Below, in pieces: positions 33,586-42,036 of a DNA stretch of 58,455 bases. The position numbers were made by a program, and so were the translations under genes. Origin of the DNA: an uncultured Acidimicrobiales bacterium (GTDB taxonomy: Bacteria > Actinomycetota > Acidimicrobiia > Acidimicrobiales > SZUA-35); assembly GCA_937930695.1 (NCBI GenBank), contig CALHCB010000095.1, positions 1-58,455 on the forward strand, in the 5' to 3' direction. How positions within the stretch are numbered: position 1 is the first letter of the stretch; every line of letters starts with the position of its first letter. Below the pieces are notes generated by a model, which was given only the letters and a program-made list of their open reading frames with translations, searched no databases and was not told where the DNA came from.

Positions 33586-34965
33586 ATGAGGGATCTGATG
33601 CTTCAGATCGACCTGAGCGATGGGCGGCGGGTCGGTCTCGAACGAGCACTACGAGACGCAATTCGTGATGGACAGCTACCGCCCGGCACTCGGTTGCCGG
33701 CGACCCGAGAGCTTGCGGTTGAGTGCGGGATGGCGCGGGCCACGGTTGTCGCGGCGTACGAGCAGCTCACAATCGAGGGATACCTCGTGGCCAAACAGGG
33801 CGCGGGGACTCGAGTTGCGGAGGTGCCGATCACGGAGCGAGCTGAAGCAACGACTCCCAGCCACGTGGTGGCACCTCATATTGCTGACTTCCGTCCCGGT
33901 GAGCCCGACGCTGGCCTGTTCCCCCGCTCAGCGTGGTCTCGTTCGGTGCGAAGGGTTCTCACTGAGTCGACGAATCAAGCGTTTGGCTACCCGGATCCCC
34001 GAGGTGCGTTTGCGCTGCGGAGCACCCTGGCGGAGTATCTCGGACGCTCTCGTGCGGTGCTTGCCGATGCGGATGGAGTCAGCATCTTCGGTGGGGTCAT
34101 GTCATCGTTCGGCTTTCTTGGCGAAGCTCTGCTGGCGCGAGGAGTCACCCACGTCGCGGCCGAGGACCCGAGTTTGTTCCTTCTTCGGGATGTCCTCTCA
34201 CTGGTCGGCATCACCTGCGTCCCGGTGCCGATCGATGCGGAGGGAGTGGATGTCAACGTCCTGTCGTCACTCGACGTTGGCGCGGTCGTCGTAACGCCCG
34301 GCCACCAATTTCCACTTGGAATCACGATGTCGCCTGAACGTCGGGCCGAGTTGATCAAGTGGGCGAACGACAGTGGCTCCTGGATCATCGAAGACGACTA
34401 CGACGGCGAGTTTCGCTACGACCGGCGTCCGATCGGCGCATTGCAGGGGCTTGATCCCGACCGAGTGATCTACGCCGGTACGGCGAGCAAGACGCTGAGC
34501 CCCGCGTTGCGGATGTCGTGGCTCGTCGTCCCCCGAGAGCTGCGGGCAGGACTTGCCAGAGCAAAGCACTTGCGAGCCGGGGTCTCCTCCATTGAGCAGC
34601 TTGCGCTCGCTGATTTCATTGACGGCGGAACGCTCGATCGTCATCTGCGGCTCGCCAGGGCGACGTACCTGAAGCGGCAGCGGTCGCTCACAGACATGCT
34701 TGGGTTGCAGGCCCCTTGGCTCGAGGTGTCGCCTTCACGGGCAGGTCTTCACCTGGCTGCAACGATCAATTCTTTGGCTATCAGCGAGGCGTCGTTGGTC
34801 GAACAAGCGACACGGGCCGACATCAGCGTCGTGGGCTTTGGCCCGCTGTGGTTTGGATCGCCGACGATCGAAGGCATCGTGCTCGGCTATAGCCGCCCTG
34901 CCGAGCATCAATTTCCGACTGCGCTCGAACGACTCAGCGACTTTCTCGCCGGAGTGCAGGTTTGA
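33586..34965 (+). CDS. MocR/PdxR-type GntR regulator with aminotransferase domain
   Basis: This 459-aa protein combines an N-terminal GntR winged helix (about residues 8-75: LERALRDAIRDGQLPPGTRL, then T-R-E-L-A-V-E-C-G-M-A-R-A-T-V) with a PLP-dependent fold-type I aminotransferase-like domain. I-I-E-D-D-Y-D-G-E-F-R-Y and T-A-S-K-T-L-S-P hold the PLP Asp and Lys residues. Such regulators sense PLP or amino compounds and control vitamin B6, GABA or taurine genes. CAGGAG precedes the ATG. The target is not obvious: it lies divergent from the acyl-CoA ligase and convergent with the nitroreductase. Confidence 0.92.
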   Translation: MRDLMLQIDLSDGRRVGLERALRDAIRDGQLPPGTRLPATRELAVECGMARATVVAAYEQLTIEGYLVAKQGAGTRVAEVPITERAEATTPSHVVAPHIADFRPGEPDAGLFPRSAWSRSVRRVLTESTNQAFGYPDPRGAFALRSTLAEYLGRSRAVLADADGVSIFGGVMSSFGFLGEALLARGVTHVAAEDPSLFLLRDVLSLVGITCVPVPIDAEGVDVNVLSSLDVGAVVVTPGHQFPLGITMSPERRAELIKWANDSGSWIIEDDYDGEFRYDRRPIGALQGLDPDRVIYAGTASKTLSPALRMSWLVVPRELRAGLARAKHLRAGVSSIEQLALADFIDGGTLDRHLRLARATYLKRQRSLTDMLGLQAPWLEVSPSRAGLHLAATINSLAISEASLVEQATRADISVVGFGPLWFGSPTIEGIVLGYSRPAEHQFPTALERLSDFLAGVQV

Positions 34966-34976
34966 GATCGGAGCCC

Positions 34977-34999
34977 GAGGCGTTGTGCACAGACGCCTC
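34977..34999. terminator. Convergent terminator hairpin
   Basis: GAGGCGT (34977-34983) pairs with ACGCCTC (34993-34999), and TGTG/CACA can extend the stem inside the loop. It lies between the convergent MocR and nitroreductase genes. Confidence 0.5.
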
Positions 35000-35006
35000 A
35001 GCGAGA

Positions 35007-35702
35007 TCAGTCGTCGAAGCCGATGAAATTGGCCACGTCATCGTTTGCAGCCCTGCGAGACACAACGCTGTTGGCGACGAACTCGTCGTCCGGGTAGCCC
35101 ATCGCCACGCAGGTCATGATCACCTCGTCTTCGGGGATGTTGGCATTTTCGCGCACCACAGTTGACTGCATGATGCCCTGACCGTTGATGACACAGCCCA
35201 GGCCTTTGGAGGTCGCGGCCAGGACGAGTCCGTAGGTTGCTGCGCCACAATCGAAGTGGGCAACGGTGTCGTCGGCGAGTTCTTTGTCGATGGTGACGAC
35301 GACGGAAACTGGTGCGTCGAACTGTCGGAAGCCGCGCATGACCCAGTCTTGACGGCGCTCCTTGTCGTCGCGTTCGATGCCCATGGCTTCGAAGAGTTGA
35401 ATGGCGATTTCGACTTGGCGATCCCGGTGGATTCCCTGATAGCCGTGGTCGGACATCTTGATCTCCCGATCCACGCGGGCGCCAGCCAGCATCAACTCGG
35501 TGTTGCCTTCGCGGATGCGTTCGAGCGGATCACCCGTGACGACGTGGAAGTTCCAGGGCTGGGTGTTCATCGATGAGGGCGCCCGCTTGGCAACCTCGAT
35601 GATCTCCTCCATCAGGGCCTGGGGAATCGCCTCGGGCTTGTAGCCGCGGGTGCTGCGTCGTTGTGCGACGAGGTCTTCAAAGCTCAGCGATTCGGAAGTC
35701 AT
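35007..35702 (-). CDS. Nitroreductase-family flavoprotein
   Basis: This 231-aa FMN-binding oxidoreductase of the nitroreductase family uses NAD(P)H to reduce nitro groups, quinones or enones. R-R-S-T-R-G-Y at residues 15-21 binds FMN phosphate. S-S-M-N-T-Q-P-W-N-F-H-V is the family second motif. Near the C-terminus, L-A-A-T-S-K-G-L-G-C-V-I and VAMGYPDDE are typical. The protein has slightly more than normal family length. The physiological substrate is unknown. Confidence 0.9.
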   Translation of the reverse strand: MTSESLSFEDLVAQRRSTRGYKPEAIPQALMEEIIEVAKRAPSSMNTQPWNFHVVTGDPLERIREGNTELMLAGARVDREIKMSDHGYQGIHRDRQVEIAIQLFEAMGIERDDKERRQDWVMRGFRQFDAPVSVVVTIDKELADDTVAHFDCGAATYGLVLAATSKGLGCVINGQGIMQSTVVRENANIPEDEVIMTCVAMGYPDDEFVANSVVSRRAANDDVANFIGFDD

Positions 35703-35826
35703 CCCAAGATGATGACATTGCTCGGGCCTGACATGTAAATCGCCAGTGGTAGTGGCATATTACTGCGCCCATTGCGGCGGGGCGCTAGAACATCGACAGG
35801 GCACCTGCCCGATCGATCGGAGATTG

Positions 35827-36654
35827 ATGCGCTACGGAATCAAGACCGCACCCCAGCAATGCGCTTGGCAAGAACTGCTCGACATCTGGACCTTCGCCGA
35901 TCAGGCAGAGGTCTTTGAGTCAGCATGGAACTTCGATCATTTCTATCCGTTGTCGGGAGACCCCGAGGGGCCCTGCATGGAGGGATGGGTCACGCTGAGC
36001 GCCTTGGCCCAGGCAACCAGCCGGATTCGTATTGGGTGCATGGTCAACGGCATCCACTATCGCCACCCCGCCGTTGTCGCCAACATGGCCGCAAGCCTCG
36101 ACATTGTGGCTGGAGGACGGTTGGATCTCGGTCTCGGTGCGGGGTGGCATGAGGGTGAGTCGAGCGCGTACGGAATCGAGCTTGGCTCGTTGACCGAGCG
36201 CTTCGATCGGTTCGACGAGGGAGTCGAAATCATCGATCAGCTGCTGACGCAGCACACGACGTCGTTCGCTGGCGACTACTTCACTCTCGAGAACGCCTTG
36301 TGTGAACCCAAGCCCGTTCAGAATCCACGTCCCCCAATTGTGATTGGCGGTGGCGGGGAGCGTCGCACTCTTCGCACCGTTGCTCGCCACGCACAACACT
36401 GGAATCTGCCGTTTGCGACTCCTGAGATCTTCACGCAGAAGCGGACGGTTCTCGCCGGACACTGCGAGGTCGTCGGTCGGGAGTTGGAAGACATCACGTG
36501 TTCGGTGCAGATCGCCCTCCAGGCGGATCAAGACCCACGCTCGGCAGTGGATGAAGCGGCCGCACTGTTCGACGCAGGAGCTGATGTCATCATCTTCACC
36601 CTTCGGAACCCGTACAGCGTGGCCGTTGTCGAGCGCCTTGCTGAAGTGCTCTGA
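35827..36654 (+). CDS. LLM-class (F420-type) oxidoreductase
   Basis: This 275-aa luciferase-fold oxidoreductase resembles actinobacterial F420-dependent members: an early W-N-F-D-H-F-Y-P-L, R-I-R-I-G-C-M-V, R-H-P-A-V-V-A-N-M-A-A-S-L-D, and GRLDLGLGAGWHEGE. I-V-I-G-G-G-G-E-R follows. Typical reactions are hydride transfer to or from F420. The ATG at 35827 has GGAG in place just upstream. The frame is open further upstream, where Y-C-A-H-C-G-G looks like a zinc ribbon, but that part lacks start signals and I do not include it. Confidence 0.87.
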   Translation: MRYGIKTAPQQCAWQELLDIWTFADQAEVFESAWNFDHFYPLSGDPEGPCMEGWVTLSALAQATSRIRIGCMVNGIHYRHPAVVANMAASLDIVAGGRLDLGLGAGWHEGESSAYGIELGSLTERFDRFDEGVEIIDQLLTQHTTSFAGDYFTLENALCEPKPVQNPRPPIVIGGGGERRTLRTVARHAQHWNLPFATPEIFTQKRTVLAGHCEVVGRELEDITCSVQIALQADQDPRSAVDEAAALFDAGADVIIFTLRNPYSVAVVERLAEVL

Positions 36655-36695
36655 CGGTTTCATTCGCGTGCGAGATGTACTCGCAGTTCATCACT

Positions 36696-37907
36696 TCAGA
36701 ATCGTTGATGAAGGTCTGCGGGGTCGAGCAGCGGCTCGACATCGTGCCCGAGCTTGGCCGCGTACGTGGCGTGATAGTGGTGCAGTGCGGGTTCGTTGCG
36801 CCCGAAGACAATGTGTTCGAGAGCGCCGGCGTTGGCCGCTGTTTGCTGTGACGCACCCATCACGTAGTCCTCGTCTCGAATGATCTCGGCGAAGTTCTGG
36901 GCGATGCTCGCGATGAAGTCGTTGATTTCGTCGGCCTCAGGGCCCGACGCTTCGGCAAGCTCGGGCTTCATATAGAAGTCGATGCGGCTGACGTGCCGGC
37001 CGGGGTCACCGGACGTGGGGTAGGCGCGGACCAGAAAGCAGCCAGCCCGAAACGGCATGATGATGACGTTTGGGAACAGCCAATACACGGGCAGTCCGGC
37101 GACAGTGATGTCCCACTCTTCTTCGGGCATGCTGCGCATCTCGTCGATGTCTCGCCGGCAGAGGATCATCCGGTGGTTGTGACCGTCGTCGTCGTAGCAC
37201 TGCACGTTGCCGTGGAAAGAGTTGAGGAGTGTGTCTTTGTGTAGGGAAGAGAAGTGGTAGGTCTCCCCGAACGTGTCCATCGCCAGCTTCCAGTTGCAAG
37301 CAGTGTCGTAGGCATCGTGATTGATCGGGATGAGGCTGCCGAAGTTCCACGTGGGGAACTCCTCGTTGAACCATTCGCCGAGTAACTCGTCGAGGTCGAT
37401 CTCGCCGTCGGGATTGGGATGGACAAAGAGAAGGCCGTGTCGTTCTTCGGCTGGCAGAGAACGAAGTCCAAGACAGTCGGTGTCGACCTCGCCGAAGTGA
37501 TCACTTTTGGGGAGGCCGACGAGCGTTCCGCCCGCGTCATAGCTCCACGAATGGAACGGACAGGTGAATCGACGCTTTGTTCCGCGCTCTTCTGATTCGA
37601 CTATCGCGCCGCGGTGGCGGCACGAATTCACGAAAGCTTTGAAGGTCCCGTCGGTGTCTCGAGTGGCGAGGATTGGAATCGTCAGGTCATTGATCGTGAG
37701 GAACGCGCCTGGTTCTGCGAGATCACCGGACATGCCAACGCACTGGGGCGTATCAAGGAAAAACTCCGCCATCTCTCGTTCGGCCAAATCGAGATCGGTG
37801 TATGTGGAGGTCTTCATTCGGCGAAGTCCACCCGCATCGACCGTGGTGCCCGCGTCGAGGTGGGCGAGAAGCTGCTTCATGAGCTGAACTTGCACGTCGT
37901 GGCGCAT
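36696..37907 (-). CDS. Rieske aromatic-ring-hydroxylating oxygenase, alpha subunit
   Basis: This 403-aa Rieske oxygenase large subunit has the [2Fe-2S] motif at residues 96-119 (C-R-H-R-G ... C-P-F-H-S-W) and the mononuclear iron site (N-W-K-L-A-M-D-T-F-G-E-T-Y-H-F-S-S-L-H, with His218 and His223). It would dihydroxylate or demethylate an aromatic or quaternary-amine substrate using electrons from a separate reductase. No beta subunit, ferredoxin or reductase gene is adjacent. ATG at 37907 has AAGG upstream; an open frame continues to 38216 but runs into the divergent MFS gene. Homotrimeric demethylase-type enzymes are the likely class. Confidence 0.88.
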   Translation of the reverse strand: MRHDVQVQLMKQLLAHLDAGTTVDAGGLRRMKTSTYTDLDLAEREMAEFFLDTPQCVGMSGDLAEPGAFLTINDLTIPILATRDTDGTFKAFVNSCRHRGAIVESEERGTKRRFTCPFHSWSYDAGGTLVGLPKSDHFGEVDTDCLGLRSLPAEERHGLLFVHPNPDGEIDLDELLGEWFNEEFPTWNFGSLIPINHDAYDTACNWKLAMDTFGETYHFSSLHKDTLLNSFHGNVQCYDDDGHNHRMILCRRDIDEMRSMPEEEWDITVAGLPVYWLFPNVIIMPFRAGCFLVRAYPTSGDPGRHVSRIDFYMKPELAEASGPEADEINDFIASIAQNFAEIIRDEDYVMGASQQTAANAGALEHIVFGRNEPALHHYHATYAAKLGHDVEPLLDPADLHQRF

Positions 37908-38031
37908 CCGCCAAGCCTTGCCGAATTGCTTGACGTGGTCCAGTCTTCCCCGAGGTGTGCGGTCGGTAGGGTCGCCAGATGGTTTGTTCCTCCCGCCGCA
38001 ACGGCCGCGCTTCGGTTTGCCGTGACTGGTC

Positions 38032-39450
38032 GTGAGTGCACCATCGAGTCCGCCGCCTGCGGTTGATACTGAAATCACCAAACAGGCATGGCTTGCGCTG
38101 GTTGTCACCACGCTCGTGACCTTTCTCGTCGTGATCGACATCTCCGCGGTAAACGTCGCTTTTCCTTCTATCGAGGAGGACCTCGGGACTGACCGATCCA
38201 CATTGAGCTGGATCATCTCGGGCTACAACATCATGGTCGGTGCCCTTTTGCTCGCGGCAGGTCGCCTGGCCGACAGCATTGGTCGTTTGAAGGTCTTCCT
38301 GCCCGGCGTCATGCTCTTCGGTTTCGGATCGCTGCTCTGCGGGCTGGCAGGCAATGTCGAGCTACTCATCATGGCCCGATTGGTGCAGGGCGTTGGCGGA
38401 GCAGTCGTTGCCGCATCATCGTTTGCCGTAATGCTCCCGGAGTTTCCCCCTGCGCGTAGGAGCACGGCGATTGGCATCGCGGGAGCAACCGGAGCGCTGG
38501 GCGCAGTCGTCGGGCCCGCCCTGGGTTCGGTCCTCATCAATGCGTTTGATTGGCGAGCGATCTTTCTCATCAACGTCCCCCTCTCGCTTGTTGTGCTCGT
38601 GATCAGTCCTCGCTTCTTGAATGAATCGAAGGATCCGAACGCAACCGGGCGAATCGACGGGATCGGAGTGGTGATCGGCACCCTTTCCGTCGCGTTGGTG
38701 ATGTTCGGCATCGTGCAGAGCGAGACATGGGGGCTGGCCGATCCCCGCATCTGGGGCCTCGTGATCGTGGGTGCTGCCCTCTTGCCGATTCTGATTCGAC
38801 GATCTCGTCACCACGCCGAGCCGCTCCTCGATCTCGAGCTCTTTGAGTTCCGGTCCTTCTCCAGTACGAGCTTCGGCGTCATCTTCTATGGCTTTGCGTT
38901 CACCTCTGGCGCGCTCGTGAACTCGATCTTGTTGCAGGATCTTTGGCAACAAGATCTCGCGGTCGTCGGTGCAGCGTTTGTGCCAGGGCCGTTGTTGGCG
39001 GCGGTCGTCAGCCCCCTCACCGGATCGTTCGCCGACAGAGTTGGACACCGCTGGGTACTTGGCGCTGGCTGTGGATTCTGCGCGCTCGGGTATCTCAGCC
39101 TCATTCTGTTCTTGGGAGAGAACCCCGCAGTGTGGACGCGGTTTGTGCCGCTCAGCCTGATCGCAGGACTCGGCATTGGGCTCACCGTCGCCACGTGGTC
39201 GAGTGCGGGGCTCAGTGACATTCCGCCATCAAAGTTCGGCGTGGCCGGTGCCACCGTCAACACCATTCGTCAGGCGGCTTACGCGTTGGGTATCTCGGTC
39301 ACGATCACCCTTCTCGCGACCGGAGTCGATGAATTCGATCTGAGCGGATATCGACTGGCCTGGGGTTGGATCACGGTCTGCTACCTGATCGCGGCCGCCA
39401 TTGTGTTGGTCACCTTTCCATCGGGGAACAGCCAAGACCGAGCGGCCTGA
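38032..39450 (+). CDS. MFS transporter, DHA2 (EmrB/QacA) type
   Basis: This 472-aa drug:H+ antiporter-type MFS protein has about 14 helices. Motif D1 near the N-terminus (LVVIDISAVNVAFPSI), motif A (G-R-L-A-D-S-I-G-R) and motif C (GATGALGAVVGPALG) are all visible. The GTG at 38032 is the start. It is divergent from the Rieske oxygenase gene by 124 nt and convergent with the LysR gene by 2 nt. It may export a product or toxic substrate of the neighbouring oxygenase; that is inference. Confidence 0.9.
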   Translation: MSAPSSPPPAVDTEITKQAWLALVVTTLVTFLVVIDISAVNVAFPSIEEDLGTDRSTLSWIISGYNIMVGALLLAAGRLADSIGRLKVFLPGVMLFGFGSLLCGLAGNVELLIMARLVQGVGGAVVAASSFAVMLPEFPPARRSTAIGIAGATGALGAVVGPALGSVLINAFDWRAIFLINVPLSLVVLVISPRFLNESKDPNATGRIDGIGVVIGTLSVALVMFGIVQSETWGLADPRIWGLVIVGAALLPILIRRSRHHAEPLLDLELFEFRSFSSTSFGVIFYGFAFTSGALVNSILLQDLWQQDLAVVGAAFVPGPLLAAVVSPLTGSFADRVGHRWVLGAGCGFCALGYLSLILFLGENPAVWTRFVPLSLIAGLGIGLTVATWSSAGLSDIPPSKFGVAGATVNTIRQAAYALGISVTITLLATGVDEFDLSGYRLAWGWITVCYLIAAAIVLVTFPSGNSQDRAA

Positions 39451-39452
39451 CG

Positions 39453-40337
39453 TCAGCCGGGAAAGACCTCATCAGCCAGCTCGATCGCTCGCTTCACCAA
39501 CGGCGATCGTTCGTTGTCTCTCGTGAGCAACAGCAGTTCGCTGGTGGCAGCGACGTCGTCGAGCTCGATGTAGCGCAGATTCGCGGGAGCGAAACTCTGG
39601 ACGCCTGCGGGTACGACGGCAATGCCTTGGCCTGATGCAACGAGCCCGAGAATGGTCGTGTACTCCGTGGCTTCGATGATCGGGTCGTAATCCACGTCGC
39701 ATGATGCAAACAAGCCCCGGAGCTGAGCGTGCAGGCTTGGGGAGGTTCGTCGATCAAACCCGATGAATGATTCAGTTGCTGACTCGCTGATGTGAATCGA
39801 TGCTCGAGTGGCGAACGGGTGATCGGCGCTGACCGCAACGACCAGGCGTTCGATGTGCAGCAGCGTCGAGTGGATGCCGCGACCGTTGCCGAGGGTCCGG
39901 CCGATGCCAAGGTCGATCTCCTCACGTTCGAGCGCATCGAGCTGTTCGTCCGAGGACATGCTTGTCAGCTCGTATTCGATGGCGGGCCAACGAGTTCGGT
40001 GCGCTCGAAGAAAGCGGGGCATTGTTTCGTAGCTCGACGAGTCGACGAACCCGAGGCGGAGGATGCCGCCTTCACCGGAGCGGAAATCAGCGACGCGTCT
40101 CTCGAGTGCGGCGGCGTCGAGGAGGAGCTGCCTGACTGGGGGATAGAGCAGCCGACCTGCTTCGGTCAGATGTACCGTTCGAGTTGTTCGTTCGAAGAGG
40201 TCGACCTCGAGTTCTTGTTCGAGCGCTCGAATCTGCCGGCTCAGCGGAGGTTGGGCCATATGGAGTCGTTCGGCGGCACGACCGAAGTGCAGCTCTTCGG
40301 CGACCGCTTGGAAGTAGCGAAGCCGGGTTAGATCCAT
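39453..40337 (-). CDS. LysR-family transcriptional regulator of sox operon
   Basis: This 294-aa LysR regulator has an N-terminal winged helix (residues about 3-62: F-G-R-A-A-E-R-L-H-M-A-Q-P-P-L-S-R-Q-I) and a C-terminal effector domain. The ATG at 40337 is used; the longest frame starts with a TTG two codons earlier. It is divergent from soxB, and the 70-nt spacer contains a perfect 9+9+9 inverted repeat. It therefore probably activates soxBDAG in response to sarcosine or a related methylamine, as well as controlling itself. Confidence 0.9.
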   Translation of the reverse strand: MDLTRLRYFQAVAEELHFGRAAERLHMAQPPLSRQIRALEQELEVDLFERTTRTVHLTEAGRLLYPPVRQLLLDAAALERRVADFRSGEGGILRLGFVDSSSYETMPRFLRAHRTRWPAIEYELTSMSSDEQLDALEREEIDLGIGRTLGNGRGIHSTLLHIERLVVAVSADHPFATRASIHISESATESFIGFDRRTSPSLHAQLRGLFASCDVDYDPIIEATEYTTILGLVASGQGIAVVPAGVQSFAPANLRYIELDDVAATSELLLLTRDNERSPLVKRAIELADEVFPG

Positions 40338-40345
40338 ACCCAAAC

Positions 40346-40372
40346 AGTATCAATAAGTTTGCCATTGATACT
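40346..40372. promoter_or_regulatory. LysR operator upstream of soxB
   Basis: AGTATCAAT, a 9-nt spacer and ATTGATACT form a perfect inverted repeat 9 nt from the LysR start and 23 nt before the soxB -10 box. It contains the T-N11-A pattern of LysR binding sites, and its position suits activation of soxB with autorepression of the regulator. Confidence 0.75.
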
Positions 40373-40394
40373 TCACCGAGTGCTGGTCTTGTCG

Positions 40395-40400
40395 TAGCGT
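40395..40400 (+). promoter_or_regulatory. TAGCGT -10 box of soxBDAG
   Basis: TAGCGT lies 7 nt before the soxB ATG at 40408 and downstream of the LysR repeat. No ribosome-binding site is present, so the mRNA is probably leaderless. Confidence 0.5.
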
Positions 40401-40407
40401 CACTGGC

Positions 40408-41754
40408 ATGGCGAAGTCAGCAGGGTTGACCGCAGCTCGTGAGAAAGTGGGTCGGCGCAGCGCCGACTCCTCCAAGCCGCCTCGCTACTCGGCGGCCGGT
40501 CTGCTCTCCCGTGGCGCTCGCAAGACGACATGGCCGCGTGTTTGGCGAGACGTGCCGCTGCAGAAGACCTATGACGTGGTCATCATCGGCGGCGGAGTCC
40601 ACGGCCTCGCAACTGCCTATTACCTGGCGACCAATCACGGCATCACGAACGTCGCGGTTGTCGACAAGTCCTACCTGGGCAGCGGCGGCTCGGGACGAAA
40701 CACCGCCATTGTGCGCTCCAATTACCTCACCCCGGAGGGCGTTGCGTTTTACGATCGCTCGCTCGATCTCTATAACTCGATGTCGCTCGATCTGAACATC
40801 AACGTGATGTTCTCCGAGCGCGGTCACATGACGCTCGCTCACACCGATTCTGCGCTGCGCACGATGAACTGGCGAGCCGAAGTCAACAAGCTCCAGGACA
40901 TCAACTCGTCGGTGATCGGACCAGAGGACGTGAAGAAGCTGGCGCCAAGCCTGGATACATCGAGCGATCCTCGGTATCCAATACTCGGAGCGCTCTACCA
41001 TCCACCAGGGGGAACGATTCGTCACGACGCAGTGGTGTGGGGCTATGCCCGAGGGGCAGATCACCGGGGCGTCGAGATGCACCAGAAGACCGAAGTGCTC
41101 GACATTTTGGTCGAGGGTGGAGATGGCCCTGATGGCAAAGGACCCGGTGGCAAGGTCACGGGTGTTCGCACCAGCCGAGGCGACATCTCTGCTCCCATCG
41201 TCGTGAATTGCACCGCTGGTTGGGCAACTCTGATCTCCGACATGGCAGGGGTGAAGCTTCCAATCTCGACCCGGCCTCTCCAGGCTGCCGTTACCGAGCC
41301 AGTGAAGGTCTTTCTCCCGACGGTGGTTGTCTCCGGATCGCTCCACGTCTACGTGAGCCAGACCGACCGGGGTGAGCTTGTCTTCGGCGCTTCGGTGGAC
41401 CCTTTCAACACCTACCAAGTGCGAGGTTCGCTCGATTTCACCGAGGAGCTTGCAGGCCACGTACTCGAGTTGATGCCCGGCATTTCTCGAATGCGTCTGC
41501 TCCGCCAGTGGGCTGGGCTTTGTGACATGACGCCGGACTACTCACCCGTGATGGGGTTCACCCCTGTCGAGGGATTTCTGTGCGATGTCGGTTGGGGGAC
41601 GTATGGCTTCAAGGCTGGCCCCGTATCCGGCGAACAAATGGCCGAGTGTGTGGCCACCCAACAGACACCGAAACTTATCGAACCGTTCCGCCTTGAGCGC
41701 TTCTCGACCGGCAAACTCGTCGGCGAAAAGGGCGCGGCAGCGGTCGGACACTAG
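40408..41754 (+). CDS. soxB: Sarcosine oxidase subunit beta
   Basis: This 448-aa beta subunit of heterotetrameric sarcosine oxidase oxidises sarcosine to glycine and passes the methyl carbon to tetrahydrofolate. The FAD dinucleotide motif V-V-I-I-G-G-G-V-H-G-L is at about residues 57-67. His206 in T-I-R-H-D-A-V-V-W aligns with the covalently FMN-bound histidine of the Corynebacterium enzyme. The terminal G-W-G-T-Y-G-F-K-A-G-P matches the family. The N-terminus is about 30 residues longer than in Corynebacterium. First gene of the complete soxB-D-A-G operon. Confidence 0.93.
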   Translation: MAKSAGLTAAREKVGRRSADSSKPPRYSAAGLLSRGARKTTWPRVWRDVPLQKTYDVVIIGGGVHGLATAYYLATNHGITNVAVVDKSYLGSGGSGRNTAIVRSNYLTPEGVAFYDRSLDLYNSMSLDLNINVMFSERGHMTLAHTDSALRTMNWRAEVNKLQDINSSVIGPEDVKKLAPSLDTSSDPRYPILGALYHPPGGTIRHDAVVWGYARGADHRGVEMHQKTEVLDILVEGGDGPDGKGPGGKVTGVRTSRGDISAPIVVNCTAGWATLISDMAGVKLPISTRPLQAAVTEPVKVFLPTVVVSGSLHVYVSQTDRGELVFGASVDPFNTYQVRGSLDFTEELAGHVLELMPGISRMRLLRQWAGLCDMTPDYSPVMGFTPVEGFLCDVGWGTYGFKAGPVSGEQMAECVATQQTPKLIEPFRLERFSTGKLVGEKGAAAVGH

Positions 41755-41763
41755 GAGCCCCTG

Positions 41764-42036
41764 ATGTTGCTCGTTCCGTGCCCCAACTGTGGCCCTCGCA
41801 ACGCCTCTGACCTCGTGTACAAGGGTGAGTCGCACACTCGGCCTGATCCGAATCTGGTGACCGAAGCAGAGTGGCGGTCCTACCTCTACCTCGAAGACAA
41901 TCCCGCAGGCTGGCTTCGAGAAACCTGGTATTGCCGATCGGGGTGCCGTCGATACTTCGTGCTCGAACGCGACACGACAACCAACGAGTTTCGCAACCCG
42001 CCGGTTCCCGGCGCCAAGATCGGCGGCAAGGCATGA
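41764..42036 (+). CDS. soxD: Sarcosine oxidase subunit delta
   Basis: This 90-aa delta subunit binds zinc and stabilises the tetramer. C-P-N-C-G-P-R-N and D-L-V-Y-K-G-E are at the N-terminus. The second metal-binding part is W-Y-C-R-S-G-C-R-R-Y-F, with the usual L-E-R-D-T-T-T-N-E. AGGAG lies 7 nt before the ATG. The stop overlaps the soxA start as ATGA (42033-42036). Confidence 0.93.
   Translation: MLLVPCPNCGPRNASDLVYKGESHTRPDPNLVTEAEWRSYLYLEDNPAGWLRETWYCRSGCRRYFVLERDTTTNEFRNPPVPGAKIGGKA

Noticed and set aside
35746..35826. Zinc-ribbon-like N-terminal extension (Y-C-A-H-C-G-G) on the LLM oxidoreductase
   Set aside because: No start signal lies upstream, GGAG fits the ATG at 35827, and family members start there. 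Kept only as a curiosity.
37908..38216. 100-residue N-terminal extension of the Rieske oxygenase
   Set aside because: It overlaps the divergent MFS gene, has no domain, and the ATG at 37907 has its own ribosome-binding site.
40417..41460. Minus-strand open frame (347 codons) opposite soxB
   Set aside because: It is antisense to soxB, whose FAD and covalent-flavin motifs are intact.
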